NCBI GenBank assembly: GCA_018433085.1
Contig: JAHDRW010000034.1
Span: 1 to 54,394, forward strand
Reading direction: 5' to 3'
Length of the DNA stretch: 54,394 nt
Source: Deltaproteobacteria bacterium
GTDB lineage: Bacteria > Desulfobacterota > Desulfomonilia > UBA1062
Of this stretch, positions 31,862 through 40,994 are shown one piece after another (position 1 is the stretch's first letter; every line of letters begins with the position of its first letter). A program made the position numbers and the translations under genes. Below the pieces are notes generated by a model. That model saw only the letters and a list, made by a program, of their open reading frames with translations. It was not told the origin of the DNA and did no database searches.

Positions 31862-33070
31862 TCAGTCGCAGAGCTCGAACAGCGCTGCCGCGCCCATGCC
31901 GCCGCCGATACACATGGACTCGACGCCGAACTTGGCGCCGCGCTCTCTCATCTCGGTCATGAGCTGTGCGCAGAGCTTGGCGCCGGTGCATCCGAGAGGA
32001 TGTCCCAGCGCGATAGCGCCGCCGTTGACGTTGATGATCCGCTTGTCGCTGTCGGACAGCCACAGATCCCTCTTTTCATAGAGGCCGATCTGCTGGAGGC
32101 AGTAGATGCACTGGGACGCGAACGCCTCGTTGACCTCCCAGATGTCGATGTCCTCGACCTTCTTCCCGGTCATCTTCAGGAGCTTGGGGATCGCGTAGGC
32201 AGGGCCCACACCCATCTCGTCGGGCCGGCAGCCGGCAACGGTGTAGCATACGAGCTTGGCGATCGGCTTCACGCCGTACTTCTTCACGGCATCTCCGCTC
32301 ATGACCAGCGAGCAGGCGGCGCCGTCCGTGGTCTGGGAGGAGTTGCCGGCCGTGACCGAACCCATGGCCGCGAACGCGGGCCTGAGCTTTCCGAGACCTT
32401 CCAGGGTGGTGCTTGCGCGCACGCCGTCGTCAAAGTCCTGGATAAAGGTTTCTTTCACGGTCATGCCGTCCTTTTCCTTGAACCGCACCGCAGGCGTGGG
32501 GATGATCTCCTTGTACCTGCCGTACTTCTGAGCGGCGGTCGCCTTCATCTGGGAATGGTACCCGAACTCGTCCTGCATCTCGCGGGTGATCTTGTAGCGG
32601 TTGGCCACGTTTTCCGCGGTCATGCCCATGGAGATATAGACGTCCGGGCTCTTCAGCACCTGCTCCGGATGTGGCCGGGGAAGGTTCCCGCCCATGGGGA
32701 CGATGGTCATGGACTCCAGCCCGCCGCCGATGGCAACCTCGCAGTAGCCCGCCATGATCCTCATGGCCTGCAGCGCGATCGCCTCCAGGCCGGACGAGCA
32801 GAACCGGTTGACCGTTGCTCCGCAGGTGCTGTCCGGGAAATCGGCGATCTGGGCGATTACACGGCCGATGTTCAGGCCCTGCTCCGCCTCGGGGAATGCG
32901 CATCCCACAAGAATATCTTCAACGTCCTTTTTTTCGATCTCGGGTGTCCTCTCCATCAGGCCGTTGATAGCGGTCTTGAGGAGGTCTTCAGGTCGTGTGG
33001 TCGCAAAGGCGCCCTTTCCCCTTCTGCACCCGGGGGTCCTCACCGAATTGACGATATATGCTTCTTTCAT
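31862..33070 (-). CDS. fadA: Acetyl-CoA acyltransferase (thiolase), FadA-type
   Basis: 402 residues. Catalytic Cys in NRFCSSGLEAIALQA, the His in NGGAIALGHPLGCTGAK and the second Cys in MCIGGGMGAAAL give the full thiolase triad. It cleaves 3-ketoacyl-CoA to acetyl-CoA and a shortened acyl-CoA; a biosynthetic role is possible but its partner is the hydratase/dehydrogenase fusion 31 bases upstream, so degradation is likely. AGGAGG gives a strong RBS. The stop is followed by the operon terminator. Confidence 0.93.
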   Translation of the reverse strand: MKEAYIVNSVRTPGCRRGKGAFATTRPEDLLKTAINGLMERTPEIEKKDVEDILVGCAFPEAEQGLNIGRVIAQIADFPDSTCGATVNRFCSSGLEAIALQAMRIMAGYCEVAIGGGLESMTIVPMGGNLPRPHPEQVLKSPDVYISMGMTAENVANRYKITREMQDEFGYHSQMKATAAQKYGRYKEIIPTPAVRFKEKDGMTVKETFIQDFDDGVRASTTLEGLGKLRPAFAAMGSVTAGNSSQTTDGAACSLVMSGDAVKKYGVKPIAKLVCYTVAGCRPDEMGVGPAYAIPKLLKMTGKKVEDIDIWEVNEAFASQCIYCLQQIGLYEKRDLWLSDSDKRIINVNGGAIALGHPLGCTGAKLCAQLMTEMRERGAKFGVESMCIGGGMGAAALFELCD

Positions 33071-33101
33071 TAGTAATCCTCCTGTTCTCTACAATTCAAC
33101 G

Positions 33102-35507
33102 CTACAGCAACAATGGCTTGCCGGTCTTCATGATGTTCTCGGCCATCTTCTGGGTGTTCTCCGTCTTCCACAGGTCCACAAAGGCCTCACGCTCGAGTTT
33201 CATGAGGTGCTCTTCGCTCACTGCGGTGCCGGAAGGAACATCGCCGCCGGACATGCAGACCGCGATCTTCTTCGCGATGAACTCCATGTGAGGTGGAATG
33301 TATCCGCCGCCCCTCATGTTGAGCATCTCGGCCCAGACCATGCCGACTGCCTCGCGGCCCAGCACCGGGATCTTGGTCTTCAGGGGCGGTGCATAACCGT
33401 CATCCAGCATCTTCAGGACCTCTTTCTTGGCCTCGCCGATGAGGTTGTCCTTGTTCATGACGATGCGGTCGGTGGCTCTCAGGAAGCCGTTCTTGCGTGC
33501 GTCTGCAGCCGAGTTGGAAACCTTGGCCTGCGCGACGCTCATGAATGCGGGCAGGAAGAATGCCGCCAGGTCGGTGATCTTCGCCGCCTCGGGCTTGGAC
33601 TCGACATAGCGACGCCAGAGGTTGATCATGCCGCAACCGCCGGGAACGAGACCCGCGCCGATTTCGACCAGGCCCATGAAAAGGTCGCTGTTGGCGACGA
33701 TCTTGTCGGAAGCGAGACACACCTCGCACCCGCCGCCCAGGGTGAGGCCGAACGGGGCCGCAACCACCGGATACCGGCTGTAGCGGGTGCCCATGATGCC
33801 CTGGTGGACCAGCTTGATGAAGGAGTCGATCTCACTGAAACTGCCTGACTTGGCGAGTCCCAGCATGTAGGCGAGATCGCCGCCCGCGGAGAATGCCGGG
33901 GGCATGCCGCCCGCCTGGTTGCCGATGACCATGCCCACGCCGTTCTTGTCGATGTAGTCGCCGGCCTTCTGCATAAACTCCACCATCTCCTTGTTGATGG
34001 CGTTCATCTTGGAGTGGAATTCGAGGCAGAACACGCCGTCGCCGATGTCGATGAGCGAACACGAAGGCGCTGTCATTACGACCTTGTTCTCGGCCTTGAA
34101 TGTGTCGAGGTTCAGGGCCTTGGGGCTGGCCTTCACTTCCTTGTAGGAATTGGAGGCAAAATCGAAATAGAACTTCTTGCCCTTCTCGATCTTATAGAAT
34201 GAGGTGGCGCCGGATGCGAGCATCTTCTTGACGTTCTCCGGGACCTTCATCCCTTCTTTCTCCATCTTCTCGACCGACTCTTTCACCCCGATGGCGTCCC
34301 AGCTCTCGAAGGGACCCATGGCGAAGTTGTAGCCCCACTTCATGGCGTTGTCGATCTCGACAACCGTGTCGGAGATCTCGGGGATGCGGTTTGCGGCATA
34401 GATGAACCCGCCCGCAGCAACCTTCCAGGCAAACTTGGCCGCCTTGTCGTCGCCGTAGAGCAGGGTTTTCATCTTCTCGGGCAGGGTCGCGGCCTTCTTG
34501 GCTGCCGCCAGACTGTCGAAGCTGGCCTTGCCGTACTCTACATAGTCACCGGTCTTGGGGTCCATGACCTTGCGGATCTTTTTCCATTCAGGCGTGATCT
34601 CGGTCTTGTAGAAACCCGCCTTGGTCTTGTTGCCGAGCAGCTTCTTGTCGACCATGGCCTTCACGAAGTCGGGCACCTGGAACACGTCGCGCTCTTCATC
34701 GTTCGGGCACATATCGTAGGTGTTCTGGGACACGTGGGTCATGGTATCCAGACCGACCAGGTCGGAGGTTTTGAAAATGGCGGTCTTTGGACGGCCCATG
34801 GGCGGTCCGAAGAGCTCGTCGACCTCGGGAATGGTAAGCCCTTCCTCAAGCATGACCTGCATGGTCTTGCCGATGCCGTGGATGCCGATCCTGTTGCCTA
34901 TGAAATTCGGGGTGTCCTTGGCCCACACGATGCCCTTGCCCAGCATCCTCTCACCGAAGTCGGCCACGAAGTCCAGGACCTCCTGCTTCGTGAACTCGCC
35001 CGGGATGATCTCGAGCAGGTGCATGTAGCGCACCGGGTTGAAGAAGTGGGTGCCGAGAAAATTCTCTTTGAACGCCTTGCTGCACTTCTCGGACATGACC
35101 TTCAGCGGAATTCCCGAGGTGTTGGAAGAAACGATGGTGTTCGGCGAACGGATGCCGTCGATGCGTGCGAAGAGCTCCTGCTTGATCTTCGGATTCTCCA
35201 CCACGACCTCCACGATCCAGTCGCACTCCTTGAGCTTGTCGAAATCGTCTTCCAGGTTTCCGGTTGAGATGCGGGCGGCGTCCGCCTTTGAGAAGAACAG
35301 GGGCGGCTTCGCCTTCATGGCGGCTTCCAGACCGGCCGTGACGATCCGGTTTCTGGCTTTGGGGTCCTTTTTCTCCTCATCCTTCAGGTCGAAGGGCACG
35401 ATGTCCAATAACAGTACGTCGACACCCGCGCCTGCCATGAGAGCGGCTATGCCTCCTCCCATGATACCAGACCCGATAACCGCGGCCTTTTTGATTTTCC
35501 TGACCAT
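33102..35507 (-). CDS. fadB: Multifunctional 3-hydroxyacyl-CoA dehydrogenase / enoyl-CoA hydratase
   Basis: 801 residues. The NAD-binding Rossmann motif AAVIGSGIMGGGIAALMAGAG opens the protein; a second dehydrogenase half holds GNRIGIHGIGKTM; ~530-740 is an enoyl-CoA hydratase/crotonase domain, with SAGGDLAYML and GGGCEVCLASD for the oxyanion hole and acyl pocket. This order, dehydrogenase first, is opposite to E. coli FadB and is seen in several Desulfobacterota, archaea and others. GGAGGAGG gives a strong RBS. It forms an operon with the thiolase. Confidence 0.92.
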   Translation of the reverse strand: MVRKIKKAAVIGSGIMGGGIAALMAGAGVDVLLLDIVPFDLKDEEKKDPKARNRIVTAGLEAAMKAKPPLFFSKADAARISTGNLEDDFDKLKECDWIVEVVVENPKIKQELFARIDGIRSPNTIVSSNTSGIPLKVMSEKCSKAFKENFLGTHFFNPVRYMHLLEIIPGEFTKQEVLDFVADFGERMLGKGIVWAKDTPNFIGNRIGIHGIGKTMQVMLEEGLTIPEVDELFGPPMGRPKTAIFKTSDLVGLDTMTHVSQNTYDMCPNDEERDVFQVPDFVKAMVDKKLLGNKTKAGFYKTEITPEWKKIRKVMDPKTGDYVEYGKASFDSLAAAKKAATLPEKMKTLLYGDDKAAKFAWKVAAGGFIYAANRIPEISDTVVEIDNAMKWGYNFAMGPFESWDAIGVKESVEKMEKEGMKVPENVKKMLASGATSFYKIEKGKKFYFDFASNSYKEVKASPKALNLDTFKAENKVVMTAPSCSLIDIGDGVFCLEFHSKMNAINKEMVEFMQKAGDYIDKNGVGMVIGNQAGGMPPAFSAGGDLAYMLGLAKSGSFSEIDSFIKLVHQGIMGTRYSRYPVVAAPFGLTLGGGCEVCLASDKIVANSDLFMGLVEIGAGLVPGGCGMINLWRRYVESKPEAAKITDLAAFFLPAFMSVAQAKVSNSAADARKNGFLRATDRIVMNKDNLIGEAKKEVLKMLDDGYAPPLKTKIPVLGREAVGMVWAEMLNMRGGGYIPPHMEFIAKKIAVCMSGGDVPSGTAVSEEHLMKLEREAFVDLWKTENTQKMAENIMKTGKPLLL

Positions 35508-35554
35508 TACTACCTCCTCCGTATATGGGTTTATTTAAGGTAACTTCATTGTCA

Positions 35555-35568
35555 TGAATCACCATTCA
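35555..35568. promoter_or_regulatory. Putative operator TGAAT-N4-ATTCA of the fad operon
   Basis: TGAATCACCATTCA is a perfect 5-bp inverted repeat spaced by four bases, lying at the -10 end/start site. TetR-type or similar fatty-acid repressors commonly bind such positions. The size and spacing do not identify the regulator. A TGAAT half site lies at ~35602, upstream of the -35. Confidence 0.45.
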
Positions 35569-35596
35569 GTTTATCAGGTTGATCTTGCGAAGTCAA
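35568..35596 (-). promoter_or_regulatory. Sigma-70-type promoter of the fadBA operon
   Basis: The minus strand reads TTGACT (35596-35591), 17 bases, then TAAACT (35573-35568): five of six and four of six consensus bases at the ideal spacing, about 61 bases before the ATG. The putative operator begins at the last base of the -10 element. Confidence 0.65.
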
Positions 35597-35878
35597 TAAG
35601 TTGAATGAGTGGATGCAAAGAAAATACCCGGGCTGATTCTTACGCGCGCGGGCAGAGAGATAGCGGCGGACCTTCAAAAGCCCTGATAGGGTGAAGAATG
35701 CAAGGTATGCTTGCCGTCAGCCTGCCTGGAATCCCCAGGGTGTGTAAAAGATGAACATACCATATGAATTTTCACATTTTTCTTCCATTGCGGGCAGAGG
35801 CTCTTTGGAGTATGGTCTGGTGTTCGATGGAAGCGACCGCTGTCGTTTCCGAAGAAATCACCTAAGGACGGACAGAGA
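35597..35878. other. Divergent intergenic region between fadB and the RNA methyltransferase
   Basis: After the fad promoter, 35597-35878 shows no gene on either strand: frames are short and broken. It probably holds the promoter of the plus-strand methyltransferase gene, with no clear -35/-10 pair. AAGGACGGACAGAG precedes its ATG. Confidence 0.4.
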
Positions 35879-36838
35879 ATGAAGAAGCGCGAGCTCTCCG
35901 CCAGAAAGCCCGTGCCGCAGAAGCACCTCGGGAAGACGTCGGAAGGCAAATCCTGCCGGGGTGAAGACTACGAGCTCCTGGACAGCGGGGGTGGGAGAAA
36001 GTATGAGCGATTCGGGCCGTACCGTATCGTCCGGCCCAGCGCCCAGGCCATCTGGCGGCCGCAGGCGGACGCGTCCCGGTGGGATGAGGCCGACGCCTTC
36101 TTCGACCGTGCCCGGGGAAACCAGTGGCGCCTGAAGAACCCCCTGCTCGAGGAATGGGTGATCACGGTTTGCGGCATGCGATTCAGGCTCTCCACCACGG
36201 ATTTTGGACACCTGGGCATCTTTCCCGAGCAGCGGGAGCTCTGGGGCTGGATCACGGCCACGATTGAAAAGGCCCTTGCCAAGGAGCGCACCCGGCCTGT
36301 GTCCGTGCTCAATCTCTTCGCCTATTCGGGCGGGGCGACCATGGCCGCTGCCAGGGCAGGGGCGCGGGTCTGCCACGTGGATGCGTCCAAGGGCATGGTG
36401 AAGTGGGCGCGTGAAAACGCCTCGCTCAACGGCCTCGATCAGGCCCCCATCCAGTGGATCGTGGAGGATGTAAACAAGTTTCTCGACCGTGAGATCAGGC
36501 GGGGCAAACACTATGATGCCGTCATTCTGGACCCCCCGACCTTCGGCCACGGGAGACGCAGCGAGATCTACAAGATCGACCGTGAGCTCGCCTCCACCCT
36601 GGAGAAATGCTGGACCCTCATGTCGGACAACCCCTGCTTTCTCCTGCTCTCGTCGCACACCCCTTCCCTCACCCCGGTGGCGCTTGCCAATTTCCTGCGG
36701 GTGGTGAGCAGGTCTTTTTGCGATTCCTGCGTCGAAGAGGGGGAAATGCTGCTGACCGGCTCTCCCGACGCGCTCCCCGTACCCAGCGGCACCTATGCAC
36801 GGTGGCTTCCCGGACCGTGCCGGGAGAGCGGGCGGTGA
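35879..36838 (+). CDS. Class I SAM-dependent rRNA methyltransferase (RlmI-like)
   Basis: 319 residues. SAM motif I in VLNLFAYSGGATMAAARAGARVCHVDAS, and the catalytic-region motif DPPTFGHG, typical of the RlmI/RlmK (YccW) and related m5C/m2G RNA methyltransferase family. Without the PUA domain usual at the N-terminus: instead the first ~60 residues are basic. The GIFPEQRELWGWI block before motif I is another family trait. Its stop overlaps the start of the next gene (GTGA), an RluA-type pseudouridine synthase, so both probably act on ribosomal RNA. Confidence 0.85.
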   Translation: MKKRELSARKPVPQKHLGKTSEGKSCRGEDYELLDSGGGRKYERFGPYRIVRPSAQAIWRPQADASRWDEADAFFDRARGNQWRLKNPLLEEWVITVCGMRFRLSTTDFGHLGIFPEQRELWGWITATIEKALAKERTRPVSVLNLFAYSGGATMAAARAGARVCHVDASKGMVKWARENASLNGLDQAPIQWIVEDVNKFLDREIRRGKHYDAVILDPPTFGHGRRSEIYKIDRELASTLEKCWTLMSDNPCFLLLSSHTPSLTPVALANFLRVVSRSFCDSCVEEGEMLLTGSPDALPVPSGTYARWLPGPCRESGR

Positions 36839-37551
36839 AGCCACCGGCTGCTTCGTCCCGGCCGGAGGTGCTCTATGAGGACAATCACCTCCTCGCCCTC
36901 AACAAGCCGTACGGCCTCCTGACCCAACCTGCCGGCGGTTCCCGCGACAGCCTGGAGGACCGCGCCAGGGCGATGATCAGGGAATCCCGGCACAAGCCCG
37001 GCAAGGTGTTTCTCCACGCGGTGCACCGGCTCGACAGGGTGGCGAGCGGCGTCGCCCTGTTTTCGCTCACGGGCAAATCCCTGAGCAGGATGAACGGGCT
37101 GATGCGCAGGAAAGAGGTAACGAGGATATACCATGCCGTGATCACCGGAGACCTCCCCCGCGACCGGGGAACCCTCGAACACTTTCTCAGGCACTCGCGG
37201 CTCAAGTCCGTTCCCGTGGACGGATCTCACCCCGGCGCAAAGAGGGCCGTGCTCGAATACCGGGTCCTCGCCCGCACGGGGAAGTTCACCCTGGCGGAGA
37301 TCACGCTTGAAACGGGCAGGTATCACCAGATCAGGGCACAGCTCGCGGCCTCGGGATGCCCAATCGTGGGTGACAGCCTCTATGGAAGCGGGACGGTATA
37401 CGCAGAAGATGGGATCGCACTGCACCACCGGAGAATGGAGTTCCTCCACCCGGTGAGAAAAGAGCGTCTGGTGATAGAGGCTCGCCATCCCGCCCCCTGG
37501 CCCCTGTATCCGGCCCGCGGCACCGGTAGTCGGCAGGGTTCTTCGACATAA
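36835..37551 (+). CDS. RluA-family RNA pseudouridine synthase
   Basis: 238 residues from the GTG at 36835, overlapping the methyltransferase stop (GTGA); the open frame upstream is shadow. LYEDNHLLALNKPYGLLTQP opens the catalytic fold, with the catalytic Asp in HAVHRLDRVASG. RIYHAVITGDLP and TGRYHQIRAQLAASGCPIVGDSLYG complete the RluA signature. It lacks the N-terminal S4 domain of RluD, so it is the compact RluA/RluC-type class; the target base is unknown. Likely substrate is 23S rRNA or tRNA. Confidence 0.9.
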   Translation: MKPPAASSRPEVLYEDNHLLALNKPYGLLTQPAGGSRDSLEDRARAMIRESRHKPGKVFLHAVHRLDRVASGVALFSLTGKSLSRMNGLMRRKEVTRIYHAVITGDLPRDRGTLEHFLRHSRLKSVPVDGSHPGAKRAVLEYRVLARTGKFTLAEITLETGRYHQIRAQLAASGCPIVGDSLYGSGTVYAEDGIALHHRRMEFLHPVRKERLVIEARHPAPWPLYPARGTGSRQGSST

Positions 37552-37705
37552 CCGGCAAGGGTCTAAGGTGTTATGATTTTCCGACACCTGACGATAAAAA
37601 GGGATGTATGCACCCGGGAATGAATTCGAAAGACATCCATAACAGTCCAGGGACGGAGTGGTATCGCCTTCACCGTTCCGAGGCGGAAACGGACAGGCAT
37701 ACCTG

Positions 37706-38644
37706 ATGTATTACAAGGAAATGCCCTATCCCATTGTCCGAGAGGGGCGAAACTGCCCGGTGGACCTCTACGTGAAGATCAGAAATGACTACCGGCTCTT
37801 TGCCGCCAGGGGCGCCCTGATCACCCGTGAGCACTGCCGGATCTTTTCCAGGAGCAAGGCCACCCTCTACATCTGCTCGTCTGACAACGAAAGCGCAGAG
37901 GCGTTCCTGAAATCGCTTCTCACCGACATGGTCACCGACCCGCACCTGGAACCCGAGGTAAAGGCGGATATCATCTATTCCAGCTCCATGAAATCCATCA
38001 GGCAGGTTTTCCAGGGGCTCAACCATAAAACCCTCAAAGAGATCGAGAAAACCTCGGAGTTCGTGGTCAAACTCATTCTTTCGGACAAGCGGGTGATGAA
38101 CGAGCTCGTAAAGGTCACGAGTCACGACCATTTCACCTACCACCACTCGGTGAAGGTGGGGATATACGGCATCTCCCTGGCCGTACAGCTCTTCGGCGAC
38201 GGGAACGGAGACCACAACCTCACAGCCCTGAGCACGGCCCTGTTCCTGCATGACATCGGCATGACCAGGGTGCCCCGCAAGATCCTGGAGAAGAAAGAGC
38301 CCCTGAACGACATGGAGCATCAGGTCGTCATGAAGCATCCCGTCTGGGGGCACGACAGGCTCATGAATGCCAACTATCTCACCAGCCAGGCGGCATCCGT
38401 TGTGCTGTTCCACCACGAACGGTGCAACGGCAAGGGATACCCCTTCGGGAAAACCCGTGAGGATATTCCCCTCTATGCAAGAATCTGCGCAATAGCCGAC
38501 ACCTTCGAGACCCTCACCGCGTCGACGCCGTCGAACAGCCCCATGACCCCGTTCGAGGCACTGACCGTCATGCAGCAGGATATGGCGGGGGCCTTCGATC
38601 CCCAGCTCTTCAGGGCCTTTGTGGAGATGCTCGGCTCCGGTTGA
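37706..38644 (+). CDS. HD-GYP domain protein (likely c-di-GMP phosphodiesterase)
   Basis: 312 residues from the ATG at 37706; the longer frame from 37658 is less likely. N-terminal ~120 residues form a DUF3391-like/unknown sensory segment. The HD-GYP domain has HHSVKVGIYG, the HD pair in LFLHDIGM and HHERCNGKGYPFG, the signature that gives the family its name. HD-GYP enzymes hydrolyse c-di-GMP; the usual K of HDIGK is M here, which may affect activity but is not part of the metal site. A PilZ c-di-GMP receptor gene lies at 46760. Confidence 0.88.
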   Translation: MYYKEMPYPIVREGRNCPVDLYVKIRNDYRLFAARGALITREHCRIFSRSKATLYICSSDNESAEAFLKSLLTDMVTDPHLEPEVKADIIYSSSMKSIRQVFQGLNHKTLKEIEKTSEFVVKLILSDKRVMNELVKVTSHDHFTYHHSVKVGIYGISLAVQLFGDGNGDHNLTALSTALFLHDIGMTRVPRKILEKKEPLNDMEHQVVMKHPVWGHDRLMNANYLTSQAASVVLFHHERCNGKGYPFGKTREDIPLYARICAIADTFETLTASTPSNSPMTPFEALTVMQQDMAGAFDPQLFRAFVEMLGSG

Positions 38645-39039
38645 TCTCCTTCCCCGTCGGTTCCGGGAGTCAACTCCCGTGAAATATCCACTCATCACGG
38701 TTCATTCCGTCATATCCGGCGCAGGGGTATCCGATAAACCCGTGGAAGGCGATCATGGGACGGTCCGTTGTCCGGCAACGGGAAAGGGATGTTGCGGTAT
38801 CTCCGCATGCGGAAAACAGACCCTCCCTCCCCGCTTTTCGAAACATGCAGAAAGATAATCAAAGAATGAGAAAGCATGGGAAAGCATGCGCTGGATTCAT
38901 GAACGTCATCGGCATATCCCCGCGCTGACAAAAGCTGTCCGGAACAGTGCAAAACCCCGATTGTGTTTTTCTGCAGAAGGAATAAGAAGACCCTCACGGG
39001 AGATATATATTTTTTCGAAAAAACAGGGGGATGGAGAAT
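38645..39039. other. Intergenic stretch before pal, with two short inverted repeats
   Basis: No gene seen in the 386 bases after the HD-GYP stop. CGGGAGT-CA-ACTCCCG (38664-38679) is a 7-bp hairpin 20 bases after the stop, lacking a T-run, possibly a weak terminator. TTTTTTCGAAAAAA (39010-39023) is a 14-bp palindrome in the pal leader just upstream of the ribosome binding site. A short repeated GAAAGCATG pair occurs at ~38870-38895. Confidence 0.4.
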
Positions 39040-39561
39040 ATGAGGGGGATCGGAACTAGGGGGGTGGTATGGGTAGCACTGGTGCTGCTGATGTTCTCCG
39101 CCGGGTGCACGAGAAAAATGACGGGTACCACGGACGAAACCGGGGCGCCTGAGAAATCCGCCGGGCAGGAGACGATGAGCATGCCCGCCGGCGCGGCACA
39201 GGTGCCGTCCGGAACCGTGACGACGCTTTTCGACTGCAGAAACGTCTACTTCGAGTTCGACAGGCACGACCTCGACTCCGAAGGGCGGCAGATCCTCACC
39301 GAAATCGCCGCCTACATGAAAGAGCATGGAGAGCTGAGGCTCGATATCGAGGGTCACTGCGACGAACGGGGCACCAGCGAATACAATCTCGCCCTGGGCG
39401 AACGCAGGGCCTGCGCGGCCAGGGATTTTCTCGTCACCATGGGAATCGATCCCGCCAGGATCGGCACCATCAGCTACGGGGAGGAAAAGCCCGACGATCC
39501 CGGCCAAACCGAAGAGGCCTGGTCCAGAAACCGGAGAGACCAGTTCCTCTTCAGCCGCTAG
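39040..39561 (+). CDS. pal: Peptidoglycan-associated lipoprotein (Pal/OmpA C-terminal)
   Basis: 173 residues from the ATG at 39040 (AGGGGG nine bases upstream). Lipoprotein signal with lipobox LMFSAGC. After a Gly/Ala/Glu linker the OmpA-like domain (~65-170) has VYFEFDRHDLDSEGRQIL, the peptidoglycan-binding Asp/Arg block DIEGHCDERGTSEYNLALGERRA and the C-terminal ARIGTISYGEEKPDDPG. It ties the outer membrane to peptidoglycan. No TolB or TolA-type gene precedes it here, which is unusual for a primary Pal. Confidence 0.92.
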   Translation: MRGIGTRGVVWVALVLLMFSAGCTRKMTGTTDETGAPEKSAGQETMSMPAGAAQVPSGTVTTLFDCRNVYFEFDRHDLDSEGRQILTEIAAYMKEHGELRLDIEGHCDERGTSEYNLALGERRACAARDFLVTMGIDPARIGTISYGEEKPDDPGQTEEAWSRNRRDQFLFSR

Positions 39562-39646
39562 AAAATCGTCCTCGTCAACAGGGCGCAGCCCTTTCTCGGC
39601 AGAAGAATGATGGCCGGAAGACATTGTTTCACGCCGGTGCAATCCC

Positions 39647-39922
39647 ATGCATGAACATGGGAAAAGAGACTCCCATATGAAAAGGCAAACCGGGCTTGTC
39701 CGGTGCCGTTTTCCCGGCATGGCGTCCGTCGAGGCGCCGGTGGTGGAAATGATGGATCAGCCTGAAGATTCCGCCAATTCCCCCGCCGCCGGGGAAGAGC
39801 TTTCTGCAGCCGATGAGGCCGGGGAAGCGGATGCTGCCGCTCCCGATACCGAGGCGACGGTTGGTGATACCCCTGCCGCACAGGCTCCCGCAACGGAGGT
39901 ACCGGCCGCTTCGGGCGACTGA
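39647..39922 (+). CDS. Possible Ala/Glu/Pro-rich small protein after pal
   Basis: 91 residues from ATG 39647 or 81 from 39677. Acidic and Ala/Pro-rich (e.g. EELSAADEAGEADAAAPD), low complexity, no signal peptide or domain. It follows pal by 85 bases and ends 24 bases before a strong terminator, which favours a real transcript end. No clear ribosome binding site; the ORF could be spurious. It could be the charged linker of an envelope protein that has lost its signal. Confidence 0.35.
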   Translation: MHEHGKRDSHMKRQTGLVRCRFPGMASVEAPVVEMMDQPEDSANSPAAGEELSAADEAGEADAAAPDTEATVGDTPAAQAPATEVPAASGD

Positions 39923-39946
39923 CCTCCGAACTGCCGGCCCGGCGAC

Positions 39947-39981
39947 AAAAAAGCCGGGGGCCACTCGCCTCCGGCTTTTTT
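39947..39981. terminator. Bidirectional Rho-independent terminator
   Basis: AAAAAAGCCGG (39947-39957) and CCGGCTTTTTT (39971-39981) form a stem flanked by a T6 run on both strands, so it can stop the pal transcript from the left and the acetate transporter transcript from the right. Confidence 0.85.
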
Positions 39982-40052
39982 CTTCATCGGTGAGATGCCC
40001 ACCTTCGGGCCGGGCCTTCACGGGGGCATCACCTTTTCCGAGCCGACGATCC

Positions 40053-40610
40053 CTAACCCACGGGCATGACGACCTTTCCGTGGTACTCGTTGATGACCTG
40101 CGCCATGGCGAAATAAATGGCCGACGCCCCGCAGAAGATGCCCTCATAGCCGGTGAGCACGGCCCAGGTGCCGGTCCAGTCGAACACATCGCGTGCGGCG
40201 AGCATCCAGAAGAGGATGGTCAGCGTCAGAAAAACAACCTGCAGCGCCCTGGCACCCTTCCAGGTGGCGATCCACATGAAGAAGGTGAAGAGCCCCCACA
40301 TGAAAAAATACCACCCCATGAACGTCAAGGAGTTGCCGGCGATCCCGAACTTGGAGTTGAAGTAGATGAGGAAGACCAGGCTCAGCCAGAACAGCCCGTA
40401 CGACGTGAACGCCGTGGTCCCGAAGGTGTTGGCCTTCTTGAACTCCATGGTCCCGGCGATGACCTGCGCCAGACCGCCGTAAAAGATGCCCATGGCCAGG
40501 ATGCCGGCGTTGAGTTCGAAGATGCCGGCATTGTGCAGGTTCAGAAGAACCGTGGTCATACCGAAACCCATGAGTCCCAAGGGTGCCGGGTTTGCAAGAT
40601 TGTCAGACAT
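40053..40610 (-). CDS. satP: Acetate/succinate transporter, GPR1/FUN34/YaaH family
   Basis: 185 residues from the ATG at 40610 (AGGAGGG seven bases upstream; the 40685 frame is shadow). Six membrane segments and the family signature NPAPLGLMGFGMTT at the N-terminus, which lines the acetate path in this family. It imports acetate (or exports it) through a hexameric channel. Fits with the CoA-transferase and thiolase genes of the window. 40611-40737 upstream holds a GC palindrome (40714-40728). Confidence 0.9.
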   Translation of the reverse strand: MSDNLANPAPLGLMGFGMTTVLLNLHNAGIFELNAGILAMGIFYGGLAQVIAGTMEFKKANTFGTTAFTSYGLFWLSLVFLIYFNSKFGIAGNSLTFMGWYFFMWGLFTFFMWIATWKGARALQVVFLTLTILFWMLAARDVFDWTGTWAVLTGYEGIFCGASAIYFAMAQVINEYHGKVVMPVG

Positions 40611-40737
40611 GATGTAGCCCTCCTGTAGATGTTTTGCCGGATTATACATACGTTTCGCCATTGTATTCAATTGGAATCCGTACATTTTTTCCTCACCCCG
40701 GACTCTTTCCCGCCCGGGCTCGGCCCGGTGAAACCGC

Positions 40738-40767
40738 TTGACAGGGAAGTCGCTTGGGATCTAAGGT
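40738..40767 (+). promoter_or_regulatory. Promoter of the thiamine transport operon
   Basis: TTGACA (40738-40743) is a perfect -35, followed after 18 bases by TAAGGT (40762-40767), a weak -10. It lies about 33 bases before the TPP riboswitch. Confidence 0.5.
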
Positions 40768-40799
40768 TTTTTCAAGCAGAAGCGTAAGGCTTACGCCTT

Positions 40800-40906
40800 G
40801 ACGGGAGCTCGGAAAAACCGGGCTGAGAGGGGCCCTTGACCCTGCATGTATGGAGCTGTGGGCCTGCCCGTGGAACCTGAACCGGATAATGCCGGCGGAG
40901 GGATGA
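40800..40906 (+). ncRNA. TPP (thi-box) riboswitch
   Basis: The conserved THI element is seen in order: GGGAGCTCGG, GGCTGAGAGG (pyrimidine-sensing arm with CUGAGA at 40823-40828), CCCTTGACCC, and ACCTGAACCGGATAATGCCGG followed by CGGAGGGA (the pyrophosphate arm and P1 closure). These are the sequence signatures of the TPP aptamer. It sits upstream of a terminator and a three-gene thiamine transporter, so binding of TPP should reduce transcription. Confidence 0.95.
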
Positions 40907-40922
40907 AGGCTCATGGGCAAAC

Positions 40923-40954
40923 AAGGCCGTCCTCCATCGGGGGATGGCCTTTTT
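40923..40954 (+). terminator. Terminator of the TPP riboswitch expression platform
   Basis: AAGGCCGTCCT (40923-40933) pairs with the G-rich arm to 40951, including one G-T pair, followed by TTTTT (40950-40954). It lies between the aptamer and thiB, the usual layout of a transcription-terminating riboswitch. Confidence 0.8.
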
Positions 40955-40994
40955 CGTTTTGCTTCCGTGAAAAGTCGTGGGGGGGTTGAAGAAA

